Shown one piece after another: positions 18,421 through 26,515 of a stretch of 64,000 nucleotides of DNA. Under the pieces are notes generated by a model. It worked only from the letters and a program-made list of their open reading frames with translations. It searched no databases and was not told the DNA's origin. Both the position numbers and the translations under genes were made by a program. This DNA comes from Chitinophagaceae bacterium. Lineage in GTDB: Bacteria; Bacteroidota; Bacteroidia; Chitinophagales; Chitinophagaceae. The first letter of the stretch is position 1. Every line of letters starts with the position of its first letter. The DNA is taken from the NCBI GenBank assembly GCA_017307755.1, contig JAFKGQ010000006.1, positions 248,001 through 312,000 of the forward strand, written 5' to 3'.

Positions 18421-19617
18421 ATGAATATGACATCAGAAACGGCAGTTGCGGAAGCGATCATGCGCGGCAATATCAACGAGGCGAGAGAACGTTTACAAAA
18501 TGGCGAACCACTTTCCGGCCAGTACGCAGAGAACAACAAATCTCAGATCATCAATGCCATCTTCCGTGCGAAAGCCTTTGACTTGATAGACAGACTGATA
18601 GAAACCGGTCTGGTACAGACGGACGTATATGAATACGATACTTTTGACCGTTCTGTTTTCAAAAACATCGCCATGAGTCTGAATGGAGATGAAGAGTCTC
18701 TCTCCTTTCTGCGGGACTTCATGAAAAAGGTCCGGAACAAGAACGACGAAGTCCGGGATATGACTGTACTACAGTTTTGCATGGAGGAGGCCGCTGACCC
18801 GGCTATCATACAGTGCCTGATCGGGGAGGGCTGCGACGTTCAATACAAGAACAATGCAGATATGAATCTGATATATAACGTCGTCGGCAAAGGGATGCTG
18901 GATGAGACAAAAGGCAGGGCTTATATAGAGACGTTATTATCCAACGGCGTAGACGTTAACCACAGAAACATAATGGGCACTACCCCGCTTATGCTCGCGG
19001 TGCAACGAGGCAAAAAAAATTACCTGGATCTGCTGTTACAGCACGGCGCTGATCCAAATGAGCAGGACAACAAAGGGAATAGCGCGTTTTATTATGCCGT
19101 AGTAGAACAACAAAACAGAAGCGTTTATGATAAGTTAAAGGAATATGCTTCACCCGACTTCGACAGCGTAAACAAGGATGGAGAATATATCCTGACAGGC
19201 TATCTCCGTATGGCGGGTGGCTCCTCTTCCGATATGGTAGGTTTATTGGTGCAAATGCTCGGGGACGGGGCAAACATCTACCAGGCATCTCCTTACTATA
19301 GTCAGCCTAAATCCGGAGTGGATTGGCTGGCCGAAAAAACCCCCGAGACAGTAAAGGCTGTCCTGTCCAGTGGCGCCATAGAGGTCAATCGACAGGATAA
19401 CCAGGGCAATACCTTCCTTCACAAAATATGCGCATACAACGTCAACTATGACCAGGAGGCAGCAAAAAGAACCTATCAAAAAGTCAGGCTGCTGCTGGAA
19501 GCCGGCGCCGATACCTCCATCGTCAACGACAAGGAAGAGACGCCCATGATGCTGGCGGCAAAAGACAACCTGAAAGTAAAAACAGTAGATCTGCTTATGC
19601 AGCACAAAAACAACTAA
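18421..19617 (+). CDS. Ankyrin-repeat protein (first of tandem pair)
   Basis: A 398-residue protein without a signal peptide, so probably cytoplasmic. The N-terminal 130 residues are only weakly repeat-like. Clear ankyrin repeats begin around residue 175 (VDVNHRNIMGTTPLMLAV, GADPNEQDNKGNSAFYYAV) and resume near 320 (IEVNRQDNQGNTFLHKI, GADTSIVNDKEETPMMLAA). Ankyrin repeats bind protein partners. The next gene starts 2 bp after this stop, so the two are surely cotranscribed. An intergenic stretch of 248 bp lies upstream. Confidence 0.85.
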   Translation: MNMTSETAVAEAIMRGNINEARERLQNGEPLSGQYAENNKSQIINAIFRAKAFDLIDRLIETGLVQTDVYEYDTFDRSVFKNIAMSLNGDEESLSFLRDFMKKVRNKNDEVRDMTVLQFCMEEAADPAIIQCLIGEGCDVQYKNNADMNLIYNVVGKGMLDETKGRAYIETLLSNGVDVNHRNIMGTTPLMLAVQRGKKNYLDLLLQHGADPNEQDNKGNSAFYYAVVEQQNRSVYDKLKEYASPDFDSVNKDGEYILTGYLRMAGGSSSDMVGLLVQMLGDGANIYQASPYYSQPKSGVDWLAEKTPETVKAVLSSGAIEVNRQDNQGNTFLHKICAYNVNYDQEAAKRTYQKVRLLLEAGADTSIVNDKEETPMMLAAKDNLKVKTVDLLMQHKNN

Positions 19618-19619
19618 CC

Positions 19620-20807
19620 ATGTCCATGTCATTTATTATTGCTTGTGAAAATGGCAACAGAAAAATTGCCGAATTACTCCTCGCCAATAAAGAGGCAGAT
19701 GTAAAATATACCGACGAACGCGGCAGAACCGCCCTTCATTATGCCGCACATCGCGGTTATATCGACATTGTAAAGACACTCATAGATGAAGGGGCGGACA
19801 TCGATTACGAAGATCACGCAGGGGAAACTCCCTTGTTCTTCGCCTGCTTGCAAAAACAAAAACAGACTGCATTTTACCTGCTGGAAAAAGGAGCTGATAG
19901 CAATATCAACGACAAATCAGGCAACAGTCTTTTACATCTCACCGCACGCCTGGGCCAGAAGGAGATCGCAGAAAAATTGATCGGGCAGGGCATAGATGTC
20001 AATGCCCTTAACAACAATGGAGAGACAGCTCTTCTGTTGGCATCTCAAATGCGTAATAAAGAGATTGCTGAAATGCTCTTAGACAATGGGGCAGACATCA
20101 ACGCCGCGAACAAGATTGGTGATACCTCCCTGATCCTTGCTGTCCGTGCCAAAGCCATCCCCGTAGTAACCCTACTATTGGAAAAAGGAGCTGATGGCAA
20201 CCATCTGAATGATGCTGGGGAAAGCGCTCTCCTCATAGCTTGTCAGGACGCCAACAGGGCCATCGCCCGGCAGCTCATCGAACACGGCGCTGACATCTCC
20301 GCTTCCACCCATACAGGTTTGGCCCCGATCTGGTACGCCTGTACCAACAATCAAAAAGAAATGGTCCAACTGTTCCTCGATAATGGAATGGATGTAAACT
20401 TTAGCAAACCCCTTGGCGAAGACACTGCTTCCATGAATGCTTATCTTGACTGGGTCATTACTGCCAATAATCTCTCTATAGACGCTAGCTTCGATCTTAA
20501 TACCAGCTATAGTTATGGAGGAGAAAGCATTCTCCATCTGGCAGTAAAAAAAGGTAACCTCAGTATGGTAAAATTATTGGTTGAAAAGGACGCCAATATC
20601 AATATCCAGGATGAATCCGGCAATACCCCGCTCCATTACGCCGCCGCCAATGGCAAAAAAGATGTTGTAAAATATCTCCTGGATAACGGCGCTGACATAG
20701 ACGTCGTCAACGTCAAAGAACAAAAAGCCATTGATTATTCCAATATCAAAGGCTTTAACGAAATTACCGAACTGATCTTAACCCGATCACATCAGATCAA
20801 ATCTTAA
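19620..20807 (+). CDS. Ankyrin-repeat protein (second of tandem pair)
   Basis: A 395-residue protein made almost entirely of ankyrin repeats, about ten in a row, with standard units such as DERGRTALHYAAHRGYIDIV, GNSLLHLTARLGQKEIAEKL and GNTPLHYAAANGKKDVVKYL. One irregular segment (about 260-300) breaks the series. There is no signal peptide and no catalytic domain. It follows its neighbour by 2 bp (stop TAA, then CC, then ATG). The pair probably arose by duplication, but the repeats are diverged enough that the two proteins are not close copies. Confidence 0.88.
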   Translation: MSMSFIIACENGNRKIAELLLANKEADVKYTDERGRTALHYAAHRGYIDIVKTLIDEGADIDYEDHAGETPLFFACLQKQKQTAFYLLEKGADSNINDKSGNSLLHLTARLGQKEIAEKLIGQGIDVNALNNNGETALLLASQMRNKEIAEMLLDNGADINAANKIGDTSLILAVRAKAIPVVTLLLEKGADGNHLNDAGESALLIACQDANRAIARQLIEHGADISASTHTGLAPIWYACTNNQKEMVQLFLDNGMDVNFSKPLGEDTASMNAYLDWVITANNLSIDASFDLNTSYSYGGESILHLAVKKGNLSMVKLLVEKDANINIQDESGNTPLHYAAANGKKDVVKYLLDNGADIDVVNVKEQKAIDYSNIKGFNEITELILTRSHQIKS

Positions 20808-20841
20808 AACAGGGAGGAAGACCATCCATAAATAGCAGTGA

Positions 20842-21099
20842 TTACTGGCGCATGTGACCGCCGTCTTTAGCTTCTTTGATGTTAAGCGGATTGGTCCCCA
20901 GCACTTTACCTTGTAAGGCAGCCATTGCCTGTTTCGCCTGATCATCCCGTTTCATCTCCACAATTCCCTTTCCTCTGCTTAGGCCGGATAGAGGGTCAAT
21001 AATAATCTTAGTATAATCCACCCAGCCAAATGGGTTAAAAAGCCGTTGAAGATCAAACTTGTCATAGTGGCGCGGAAGGCCAGATATTGTCATTCGCAT
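20842..21099 (-). CDS. Small RRM RNA-binding protein
   Basis: About 85 residues: a single RNA recognition motif. RNP2 is MTISGLP at the start and RNP1 is SRGKGIVEM, although RNP1 has Ile-Val where aromatic residues are common. The C-terminus ends NIKEAKDGGHMRQ. I use the ATG at 21099 (MRMTISG); one further upstream adds MYICA with no support. Such one-domain RRM proteins are abundant in Bacteroidota and probably act as cold-shock or mRNA-binding factors. A second RRM protein is at 50566. Confidence 0.88.
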   Translation of the reverse strand: MRMTISGLPRHYDKFDLQRLFNPFGWVDYTKIIIDPLSGLSRGKGIVEMKRDDQAKQAMAALQGKVLGTNPLNIKEAKDGGHMRQ

Positions 21100-21218
21100 A
21101 GCGCAAATATACATATTAGCCTGACTATTGCTAAAAGTTCGATATTATCCTCAATTATCAACATAAATACTTGAAAATAAACATTTTACAGAAACAATAA
21201 TTAATCTTCCATTTATAT

Positions 21219-22145
21219 TTACCTCAACCACCCTGTTTTGATCCCCTGGTCGATATCGAATGTCGTTCCTACTGTCCCCACCAGGCAATTCTCCTTTGTC
21301 ATTCCCGTAACCTCCCGAATGCGATAAACAGAATTCAAGCCGGTACAATGAGCACCAAGAAAATATTGGATACCCATTGTCTTTAGCTTATTCGCAGTCC
21401 AGTCCAGTTGTTCGTCCTTCGCTTCCAGTAAATGCATCCCCCCCACCACCGCGACAACTTTTTCTCCGGGAAACTGCTGCGCTATATATTCCAGTGTATT
21501 CACTATACCTGCATGACCGCATCCTGTCAACACTACCAATCCGCGACTTGTGCGGACCACCATAGACATATCCTCCGGCACATTGTCATCCACCACGCCG
21601 CCGGGAGTGATCAATGTTCTGCCGGCTACATAATTTTTTTCCGGATACCGCCGCGGCACAGGGCCCGTAAGATAAATACCCGGACCTATTTTCTGTGGCC
21701 GATCAATTACAACAAAACGCCCACCGGAGGATACATAAGCCGACGAATCGGCTTTTAGCATTCCGGCAGGAGCCGCCGTTCGGACAAAAAAGCCGGCAGC
21801 GATATAAAGCACAGATGCCGTCACCCCATCCGGGAACTGTTGACGGATCGCACCAAGGCCAGTCGTATGATCGCTATGGTTATGGCTAAGCACCACCTGC
21901 CGGATACCCGAAAGATTGACCTTCAATTCTGCCGCATTGTCTCTTACCGTGTTTGGCCGCCCACCGACATCAAAAAGGATACGGGTGCTGTCGGCTTCTA
22001 CCAGCGCCGAAAATCCCCACTCGCCGACTCCTTTGAGATCGGTTACCATCGTGGACAATATCGTTATCTTAAATTTTGCGACTTCCTGGGCAGATGCGAT
22101 GGTAGAAAAAAAGGCCAGGACGGCAAAAGGCAAAAGTTTTCTCAT
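21219..22145 (-). CDS. Secreted metallo-beta-lactamase-fold hydrolase
   Basis: A 308-residue MBL-fold protein with a signal peptide (MRKLLPFAVLAFFSTIASAQ). The metal motif HxHxDH is SHNHSDHTTGLGA, and a second ligand region is VVLTGCGHAGIVNTL. The architecture, with an early EWGFSALVEADSTRILFDVGG block, is that of the dihydropterin/beta-ribofuranosylaminobenzene-phosphate synthase-like group, which includes many enzymes of unknown substrate. Export to the periplasm argues against a cytoplasmic pterin role. It directly borders the ssrA-linked accessory island, whose outer repeat lies 43 bp upstream of this start. Confidence 0.9.
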   Translation of the reverse strand: MRKLLPFAVLAFFSTIASAQEVAKFKITILSTMVTDLKGVGEWGFSALVEADSTRILFDVGGRPNTVRDNAAELKVNLSGIRQVVLSHNHSDHTTGLGAIRQQFPDGVTASVLYIAAGFFVRTAAPAGMLKADSSAYVSSGGRFVVIDRPQKIGPGIYLTGPVPRRYPEKNYVAGRTLITPGGVVDDNVPEDMSMVVRTSRGLVVLTGCGHAGIVNTLEYIAQQFPGEKVVAVVGGMHLLEAKDEQLDWTANKLKTMGIQYFLGAHCTGLNSVYRIREVTGMTKENCLVGTVGTTFDIDQGIKTGWLR

Positions 22146-22187
22146 GCTTTGAAGATACCTTTTTTTATCACCACAATTTGACTGAAG

Positions 22188-22228
22188 AAAAAAGCCGCTG
22201 AAAATCAGCGGCTTGAATATCCGTGGAG
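22188..22228 (-). repeat. Outer ssrA-end repeat (copy A)
   Basis: 39 of 41 bases match the copy at intact ssrA. It keeps the shared core AAAATCAGCGGCTT and the ATCCGTGGAG that corresponds to the acceptor end of tmRNA. On the minus strand it forms a perfect GCCGCTGA/TCAGCGGC stem and a T-tract, so it can also end transcription. Similarity fades after GGAG. Confidence 0.8.
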
Positions 22229-22247
22229 GTCACGAGTCTTCAAATTT

Positions 22248-22820
22248 TTAATTTTCACCCCAAAGTTTCACATCATATTTGCTTAAATTTTCAGCCCCTT
22301 GCAATATGCCGTAACTGCCTATTTTTCGTACAGACATTTTGTTATGAATCTGATATTTTATTTTTCGAGAAGTTTGTTCAATTGCTTTCCAATCCCAGAG
22401 GTTTACTTTATCATTTTCTTTGTTGACACCTTCGTTTTTTAATGCTCCAGCCACACTAAAATGCCCTAAATGAGAGTGAAATAAAATATTTTCCTCCAGT
22501 CCTCCAAGATAAAGTTGTATCAATCCCCAACCTGCCGTCGCATAACGATAGGTATGCCCATTACAATATTTCGGATTTAATTCGACCTTTTGGAATCGAA
22601 CTTTTCCACCAAAATTAGGGGCCCAAAGATTTAACGCTACTGCCGATTGCCTACCTTTTTCCAGGTCAAAGCGGGCTGTTATTTCCGCCGAACTTTTATA
22701 CTGGTTAATTTCCTGCCCATAGGGGGAGTAATGGTCAAAGACTTGTAATTCTGTAGCATTGAAAATAAAATCAAGTACACTTATTTTATCCTGTTTATTT
22801 GCAAAAAAATCATAGTTCAT
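22248..22820 (-). CDS. Uncharacterised island protein
   Basis: I do not recognise this family. The ATG at 22820 gives 190 residues (MNYDFFANKQDKISVLDFIF); the longer frame would need a TTG start. It is soluble, without signal peptide or membrane helix, and has an aromatic-rich middle (GHTYRYATAGWGLIQLYLGG) followed by FHSHLGHFSVAGALKNEG and WDWKAIEQTSRKIKYQI. The pattern resembles small conserved Bacteroidota proteins often found beside toxin-immunity or other accessory genes, but that is an impression. Its end is 19 bp from the outer ssrA-end repeat. It follows the kinase-like gene by about 76 bp on the same strand. Confidence 0.7.
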   Translation of the reverse strand: MNYDFFANKQDKISVLDFIFNATELQVFDHYSPYGQEINQYKSSAEITARFDLEKGRQSAVALNLWAPNFGGKVRFQKVELNPKYCNGHTYRYATAGWGLIQLYLGGLEENILFHSHLGHFSVAGALKNEGVNKENDKVNLWDWKAIEQTSRKIKYQIHNKMSVRKIGSYGILQGAENLSKYDVKLWGEN

Positions 22821-22896
22821 GCTTCTTAAGGATTTATTCGAAATACTCAATTTAACTTGGTTGATCTACCAACATATAGCGTGAAGCACATAATTT

Positions 22897-23535
22897 TTAC
22901 ATTATATAGAATACCGTATCTATAAAAAACAAAACCTCATTCTTAGCTATTACATTTTCATCATGCATATCTTCCAAAGCCAAGCCAAATTCACCATTAT
23001 AATAATCTTGGCGTCTTGTCTTTTCAAAGCCGTTGAAATTTAAAAACCCTTCAATATGATCCAGTGCGGCCTGATCTCCTTCTACAAATTGCTGCTGGAT
23101 GACTGCAAAAAGTTTCTCGTCAACTTCGATGAATCCTAATAATGAATAGGCGGTGTTGTCAAATAACAAATTGTGCATTAATAGGCTGTTGAAATACTCT
23201 GTCCAGGTCGCGTAGTATCCGGCATCATTAAGTTTAATCACGGATCGTCCATCCTCAGAAAGAAAAACCTTCGACTCGCCACCTTCGGTCAAATATTGAC
23301 TTCCTGGCGGCAAGGATTGCAGCCATAAGTTTTCTTTTTGAGCATACGATTTTAAGAAGCTGACCTGCTCTTCTTTGATGATTGTCTTACTTTCGAATTC
23401 GCTTTTAACAGTTGGACTTGTGCCAAAGCTTTTGCAAAGGAGATTCCAGATTGCTGTGCAAGAATCCGTGCTCCCCTCCTGGAGTTCTCCTTTAATGATA
23501 TTTTGAAGTTGTTCTCGGATGTCATTGGGGATCAT
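22897..23535 (-). CDS. Polyvalent-protein-type kinase-like protein
   Basis: A 212-residue protein resembling the kinase domain found inside phage and mobile-element polyvalent proteins. It has a glycine-rich-like GGESKVFLSEDGRSVIKLND (Glu87 and Lys101 the likely ATP-anchoring residues). It also has ATWTEYFNSLLMHNLLF and a degenerate catalytic loop LEDMHDENVI (residues 187-196), with FIDT (Asp206) in the place of DFG. This free-standing short form occurs in accessory regions of Bacteroidota. Whether it is catalytically active is uncertain because the loop lacks the usual HRD. It lies within the left module of the ssrA island. Confidence 0.72.
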   Translation of the reverse strand: MIPNDIREQLQNIIKGELQEGSTDSCTAIWNLLCKSFGTSPTVKSEFESKTIIKEEQVSFLKSYAQKENLWLQSLPPGSQYLTEGGESKVFLSEDGRSVIKLNDAGYYATWTEYFNSLLMHNLLFDNTAYSLLGFIEVDEKLFAVIQQQFVEGDQAALDHIEGFLNFNGFEKTRRQDYYNGEFGLALEDMHDENVIAKNEVLFFIDTVFYIM

Positions 23536-23565
23536 TTATACAAAAATAGTAAAATAGCCCCAAAA

Positions 23566-23606
23566 ACAAAAGCCATTGAAAATCAGCGGCTTAAATATCC
23601 ATGGAA
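23566..23606 (-). repeat. Middle ssrA-end repeat (copy B)
   Basis: 37 of 41 bases match the intact-ssrA copy. Similarity continues beyond the core: GTGAGGGGGAGGATCTAACC aligns with the T-arm of ssrA (CTGAGGGGAGTCGAACCCC). This makes it a decayed duplicate of the ssrA 3' end rather than a chance terminator. Confidence 0.78.
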
Positions 23607-23765
23607 GTGAGGGGGAGGATCTAACCTTTGAATACGCTTTATTACTTAATCAGCCAGTTAACAATTTGAATATCAACCAAGCAACCGGTTCGTTATTTCT
23701 TCATTGTGCTACACAGTTCAAATCACTATTTTTCTCGTTATGTTGAATAAACTATTGTGAATACT

Positions 23766-24293
23766 ATGCAGATGCGGCTCTTCTGGATATTTCTAATCAT
23801 AATTACCGAACATGCGTGTTTTGCGCAGGTTCATGATTCCATCTTTTGGTCACAGCATTCGCTAAACCGACCAAACTCCGCATTGGTAAAGGATACTTTG
23901 CTATTTCCCAATAACACGGTTTACGGAGGTTACACTTACACTGATTGCGGAAAGCATTCCCATTGGGCAGACACGGGCGCTGTTCTATATGAAGGTAGAG
24001 AGGATTCGAAATTGACTTCCATTACTTTGCGAGGAGATCACACCTATATCCTAGAGTCCAGTTGGAAGCCAATGGAGATTGCCGGATCAATTGGCAGATG
24101 GTGGCTAGTTCGCGATTCATTGGTTTGCTTAAATTGGTTTGGTGTCCAAACGTTTGAGATGTCGAGACATGCTTTTCTCAATTACGCTCGTAAAAAAATT
24201 GGGCCGGCGCAGTATATTTCACAACCCATTAGCGTAGACCATAGGTGGTTTGTGCGCAGAGGCAACCGATTAGTACCATACACAGGGCAATAA
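23766..24293 (+). CDS. Uncharacterised secreted protein
   Basis: About 175 residues from the ATG at 23766; a GTG three codons earlier is possible. A signal peptide (LFWIFLIIITEHACFAQ) predicts export, and the Cys before FAQ could make it a lipoprotein only if the lipobox were read loosely. The mature part has LLFPNNTVYGGYTYTDCGKH, LTSITLRGDHTYILESSW and GRWWLVRDSLVCLNWFG, a strand-rich pattern of small periplasmic proteins. I know no function. It is the only plus-strand gene in the island. Confidence 0.65.
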   Translation: MQMRLFWIFLIIITEHACFAQVHDSIFWSQHSLNRPNSALVKDTLLFPNNTVYGGYTYTDCGKHSHWADTGAVLYEGREDSKLTSITLRGDHTYILESSWKPMEIAGSIGRWWLVRDSLVCLNWFGVQTFEMSRHAFLNYARKKIGPAQYISQPISVDHRWFVRRGNRLVPYTGQ

Positions 24294-24391
24294 GGTAGCG
24301 TGAAAATGACCTAAACCGAAAGCTCGATCGGCTAGCCCTTGTAGGTATGAGATGGGAAAAAGTATACATCGTGGACTGAGCAACTGAGATG

Positions 24392-24991
24392 CTACAATAA
24401 TTTTTCTAGGGCCGCTATTTTTATATCGACGTCTTCTGGTAGCAGCTTAAGCGCATCAGGATTGACATAACTAATTAAGGTGCGCGTATCCTTCCCCGCC
24501 TTTTGTAACATCCCTATGAAACGAACAGTTTGTCTTTTTGACGAACCTATTTGGATTCGGTTATGTACCAGCTGATTTCGAAAATCCTTCACTTCTTTGA
24601 ATGATTGATAAAGGTTACTCCTTTTGATGGTTGGCGGGCGGTATTTGAAGGCGTGGATAGGAATTCCTTTCAGTTGTTTGTATGTTTCACGATTTAACAG
24701 TTCCACCCAAAAACCCAGACTTGCGCCCTCGACAAAGCCTTTCTCGGTCAGAACAAATTGACTGCTGTGACGTTTATTGATGAGGAAGGCTTCCGCTTTG
24801 AATAAGGAAATGTCTTGTTGTCCCAAAACGTGGTTAAGCCATTTGGGTCCCCAAGCCACCTCAAAAACCTCAGTCATGGTCTGTCTGACATTCTTTTCCA
24901 GGACCGATAACCCTATGATAATTAGGGCATTGAGCTCTAAGATTGCTTTTAACAGTTTTTCCGCATTATTTTCGTTCAAATCGGAAGACAT
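24392..24991 (-). CDS. HEPN/Abi-like protein with Rx4H motif
   Basis: A 199-residue, mostly helical cytoplasmic protein. It carries the HEPN ribonuclease signature R-x4-H as RNQLVH (Arg138-His143), preceded by EGASLGFWVELLN (about 88-100) and YKQLKGIPIHAF. This is the same order of blocks as in Abi-type HEPN proteins, which are toxic RNases in phage-abortive systems. It sits 59 bp downstream of the Cap15-like gene on the same strand, so the two probably form one transcript. Family assignment is by motif and context, and catalytic activity is inferred. Confidence 0.7.
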   Translation of the reverse strand: MSSDLNENNAEKLLKAILELNALIIIGLSVLEKNVRQTMTEVFEVAWGPKWLNHVLGQQDISLFKAEAFLINKRHSSQFVLTEKGFVEGASLGFWVELLNRETYKQLKGIPIHAFKYRPPTIKRSNLYQSFKEVKDFRNQLVHNRIQIGSSKRQTVRFIGMLQKAGKDTRTLISYVNPDALKLLPEDVDIKIAALEKLL

Positions 24992-25050
24992 TTCATTAAC
25001 TTTGTGTTACCCCAAATGGCTTAGTCACTCCTCTTACTTCGGTAATGAAA

Positions 25051-25632
25051 CTAAGCCTTTATTATTTGTACTTCTCCATATTGATGCCTGCTCCTGTCTG
25101 TATAGTAGTCCCCCTCCAGCGAATTCATAGAATCACCACCTGTCCATTGTAAGCGTGTCATTCCATAATGCATATAGTCCTCTTGCGAGAATTCCGGCCT
25201 CTTTCGCGACAGATATTCCCATTCCAACCTAAAAAGCGAGTGATTTTCTATCACAATGGATGCCATTTGCGACATGCTGGTGGCGTTACTTCCTTCAAAG
25301 AATAAGCTGATCCTGGTCCAAGTCTGTTCAATCCGCAATCTGCCCTCATATTTCACTTTATACTCCGACACTGAAGATGTCGTTGCCATCGTCCAGGAAC
25401 CGTTTAAGTCGGGTGTCAAGACCACCCCTATCCTTCGAAGTAACTTCCACTTCCAAATATACCTGTCGAACAACTGGTACAGCGCTGCATAACAGGCGAA
25501 TGCGGTCGGCACCGGAACCCAGTCCGGCAAAACTACTGCGCTCTTTAATAAATGGACGATCAGCACGCTGGCGCAGGCCATATAAAAAGGAACAAGTAAC
25601 CGTTCACGGGAGTTTATCGAATACTCATGCAT
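25051..25632 (-). CDS. Cap15-like membrane effector (S-2TM-beta domain)
   Basis: A 193-residue protein with two N-terminal membrane helices (about 12-32 and 38-58) and a beta-rich C-terminal domain (about 72-193). The blocks LNGSW (76-80), EQTWTRI (102-108), HYGMTRL (155-161) and LEGDYYTDR (172-180) are those of the SMODS-associated 2TM beta-barrel effector. In Cap15 of CBASS, the barrel binds a cyclic dinucleotide and the helices then disrupt the inner membrane. Here no CD-NTase or ancillary CBASS gene is nearby; the next gene downstream is HEPN-like. It lies in the right module of the ssrA island. The family call is fairly strong, the trigger unknown. Confidence 0.78.
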   Translation of the reverse strand: MHEYSINSRERLLVPFYMACASVLIVHLLKSAVVLPDWVPVPTAFACYAALYQLFDRYIWKWKLLRRIGVVLTPDLNGSWTMATTSSVSEYKVKYEGRLRIEQTWTRISLFFEGSNATSMSQMASIVIENHSLFRLEWEYLSRKRPEFSQEDYMHYGMTRLQWTGGDSMNSLEGDYYTDRSRHQYGEVQIIKA

Positions 25633-26024
25633 GAGATCAAGGTTATATGCAAAGTAAACTAAATTTCATCCAATCAGCATTTGAAGTTATCATCCTCTGT
25701 TAAAGAGGGCCTCTAACCCTATCGGAGAACACTGCCTGGATGCTCGATCCGGATTCGGTAAAGCATGTGTCAGGCACTAGAGAGGAAATACTCAACAACA
25801 TACGGGAGAAATTAAATTTGACGGACAAGATACAAAACCAGACAGGCAAAGTAGAATGCGTCACGGCCTGCAACCTACGGACGATCTGGCTATAAGGGGC
25901 GGGATCGAACTTTTTTGCACGCTATGTAACCTAATTGGCCACTCAAACCATAAGAGCCTTAAATTGCATTTACTCCGAACCTGTACAAAAAATGCACAGG
26001 TTGGGCCACATGACGGCGAGGCAG
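25633..26024. other. Gene-poor gap upstream of the Cap15-like gene
   Basis: No convincing gene. A plus-strand frame from ATG 25740 to a stop at 25895 could encode 51 residues (starting MLDPDSVKHVSGTREEIL), with a plausible amphipathic character but no recognisable family. It could be a remnant of a longer lost gene. The minus-strand promoter of the Cap15-like gene should lie at 25633-25700; TTACTTTG there is a 7/8 match to TAnnTTTG. Confidence 0.35.
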
Positions 26025-26345
26025 CTACAGCGGAACAAAATCAGCCACCTGAGGGTCTTGCCAAAGTTCATCGCTGTCGTAAATAATAACAAGGTAGCCC
26101 CGTTCCTTTTGATCCATAAACTGCATAATAGAAATGTCTTCGCCCGTCCTGATCGTGGGAGAAGACAGGCTTCTGGTCGCATTTATATCTCTTCTTTTCA
26201 CTACTTCCAATATTGTGGGATAATCTTTCCTAATAAGCTCCATCACCTTAATGTCCGTTAATTCTCTTACTCCAGCAATACCGAATTCATTCGTGCACAA
26301 AATTGCCTTCACGACTTGGTCGTAGTATTTGTTAACATCATTCAT
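26025..26345 (-). CDS. Uncharacterised small protein at island edge
   Basis: A 106-residue soluble protein from the ATG at 26345 (MNDVNKYYDQVVKAIL), with an alternative upstream start at 26399 that adds an unlikely leader. Visible blocks are IAGVRELTDIKVMELIRKDY, ATRSLSSPTIRTGEDISIMQF and VIIYDSDELWQDPQVADF. I do not recognise the family. It is the island gene closest to ssrA and is read in the same direction as the Cap15-like gene, but almost 400 bp separate them. Confidence 0.6.
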   Translation of the reverse strand: MNDVNKYYDQVVKAILCTNEFGIAGVRELTDIKVMELIRKDYPTILEVVKRRDINATRSLSSPTIRTGEDISIMQFMDQKERGYLVIIYDSDELWQDPQVADFVPL

Positions 26346-26421
26346 GGAAAGTAAATAGGTTTCTGACCGCCAACTTACCGGAAAAACTGGTAAGTTCAAA
26401 TTCTAAGATGGGCAAATCGAA

Positions 26422-26485
26422 CTGCCGCAAAAATGCGGTAGTTAGGATGAGGAAAGAATTGGAGTTCGATTCCTCATTAGCTACC
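26422..26485. other. Two overlapping hairpins beside ssrA
   Basis: CTGCCGCA/TGCGGTAG (26422-26429 with 26434-26441) forms one hairpin. GGTAGTTA plus ATGAGGAA (26437-26454, two G bulged) with TTCCTCAT plus TAGCTACC (26470-26485) forms a second. Both use GGTAG (26437-26441), so they exclude each other. The loop of the longer one contains GGAGTTCGATTCC, which resembles a tRNA T-arm, and TAGCTACCA looks like an acceptor end. It may be a tRNA fragment or a structured leader. Confidence 0.45.
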
Positions 26486-26488
26486 AAC

Positions 26489-26515
26489 AAAAAAGCCACT
26501 GAAAATCAGCGGCTT
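26489..26515 (-). terminator. ssrA: Terminator of ssrA
   Basis: On the minus strand AAGCCGCTGA and TCAGTGGCTT pair around a TTT loop and end in a run of T, 9 nt after the mature 3' end of tmRNA. Confidence 0.85.

Noticed and set aside
25740..25895. 51-codon ORF in the gap before the Cap15-like gene
   Set aside because: Plausible peptide text but no known family and no promoter; kept only as a note in the gap entry.
24392..26345. Full CBASS operon
   Set aside because: No CD-NTase (GS...DxD nucleotidyltransferase) or Cap2/Cap3 text appears in any frame of the region, so only the effector-like gene can be supported.
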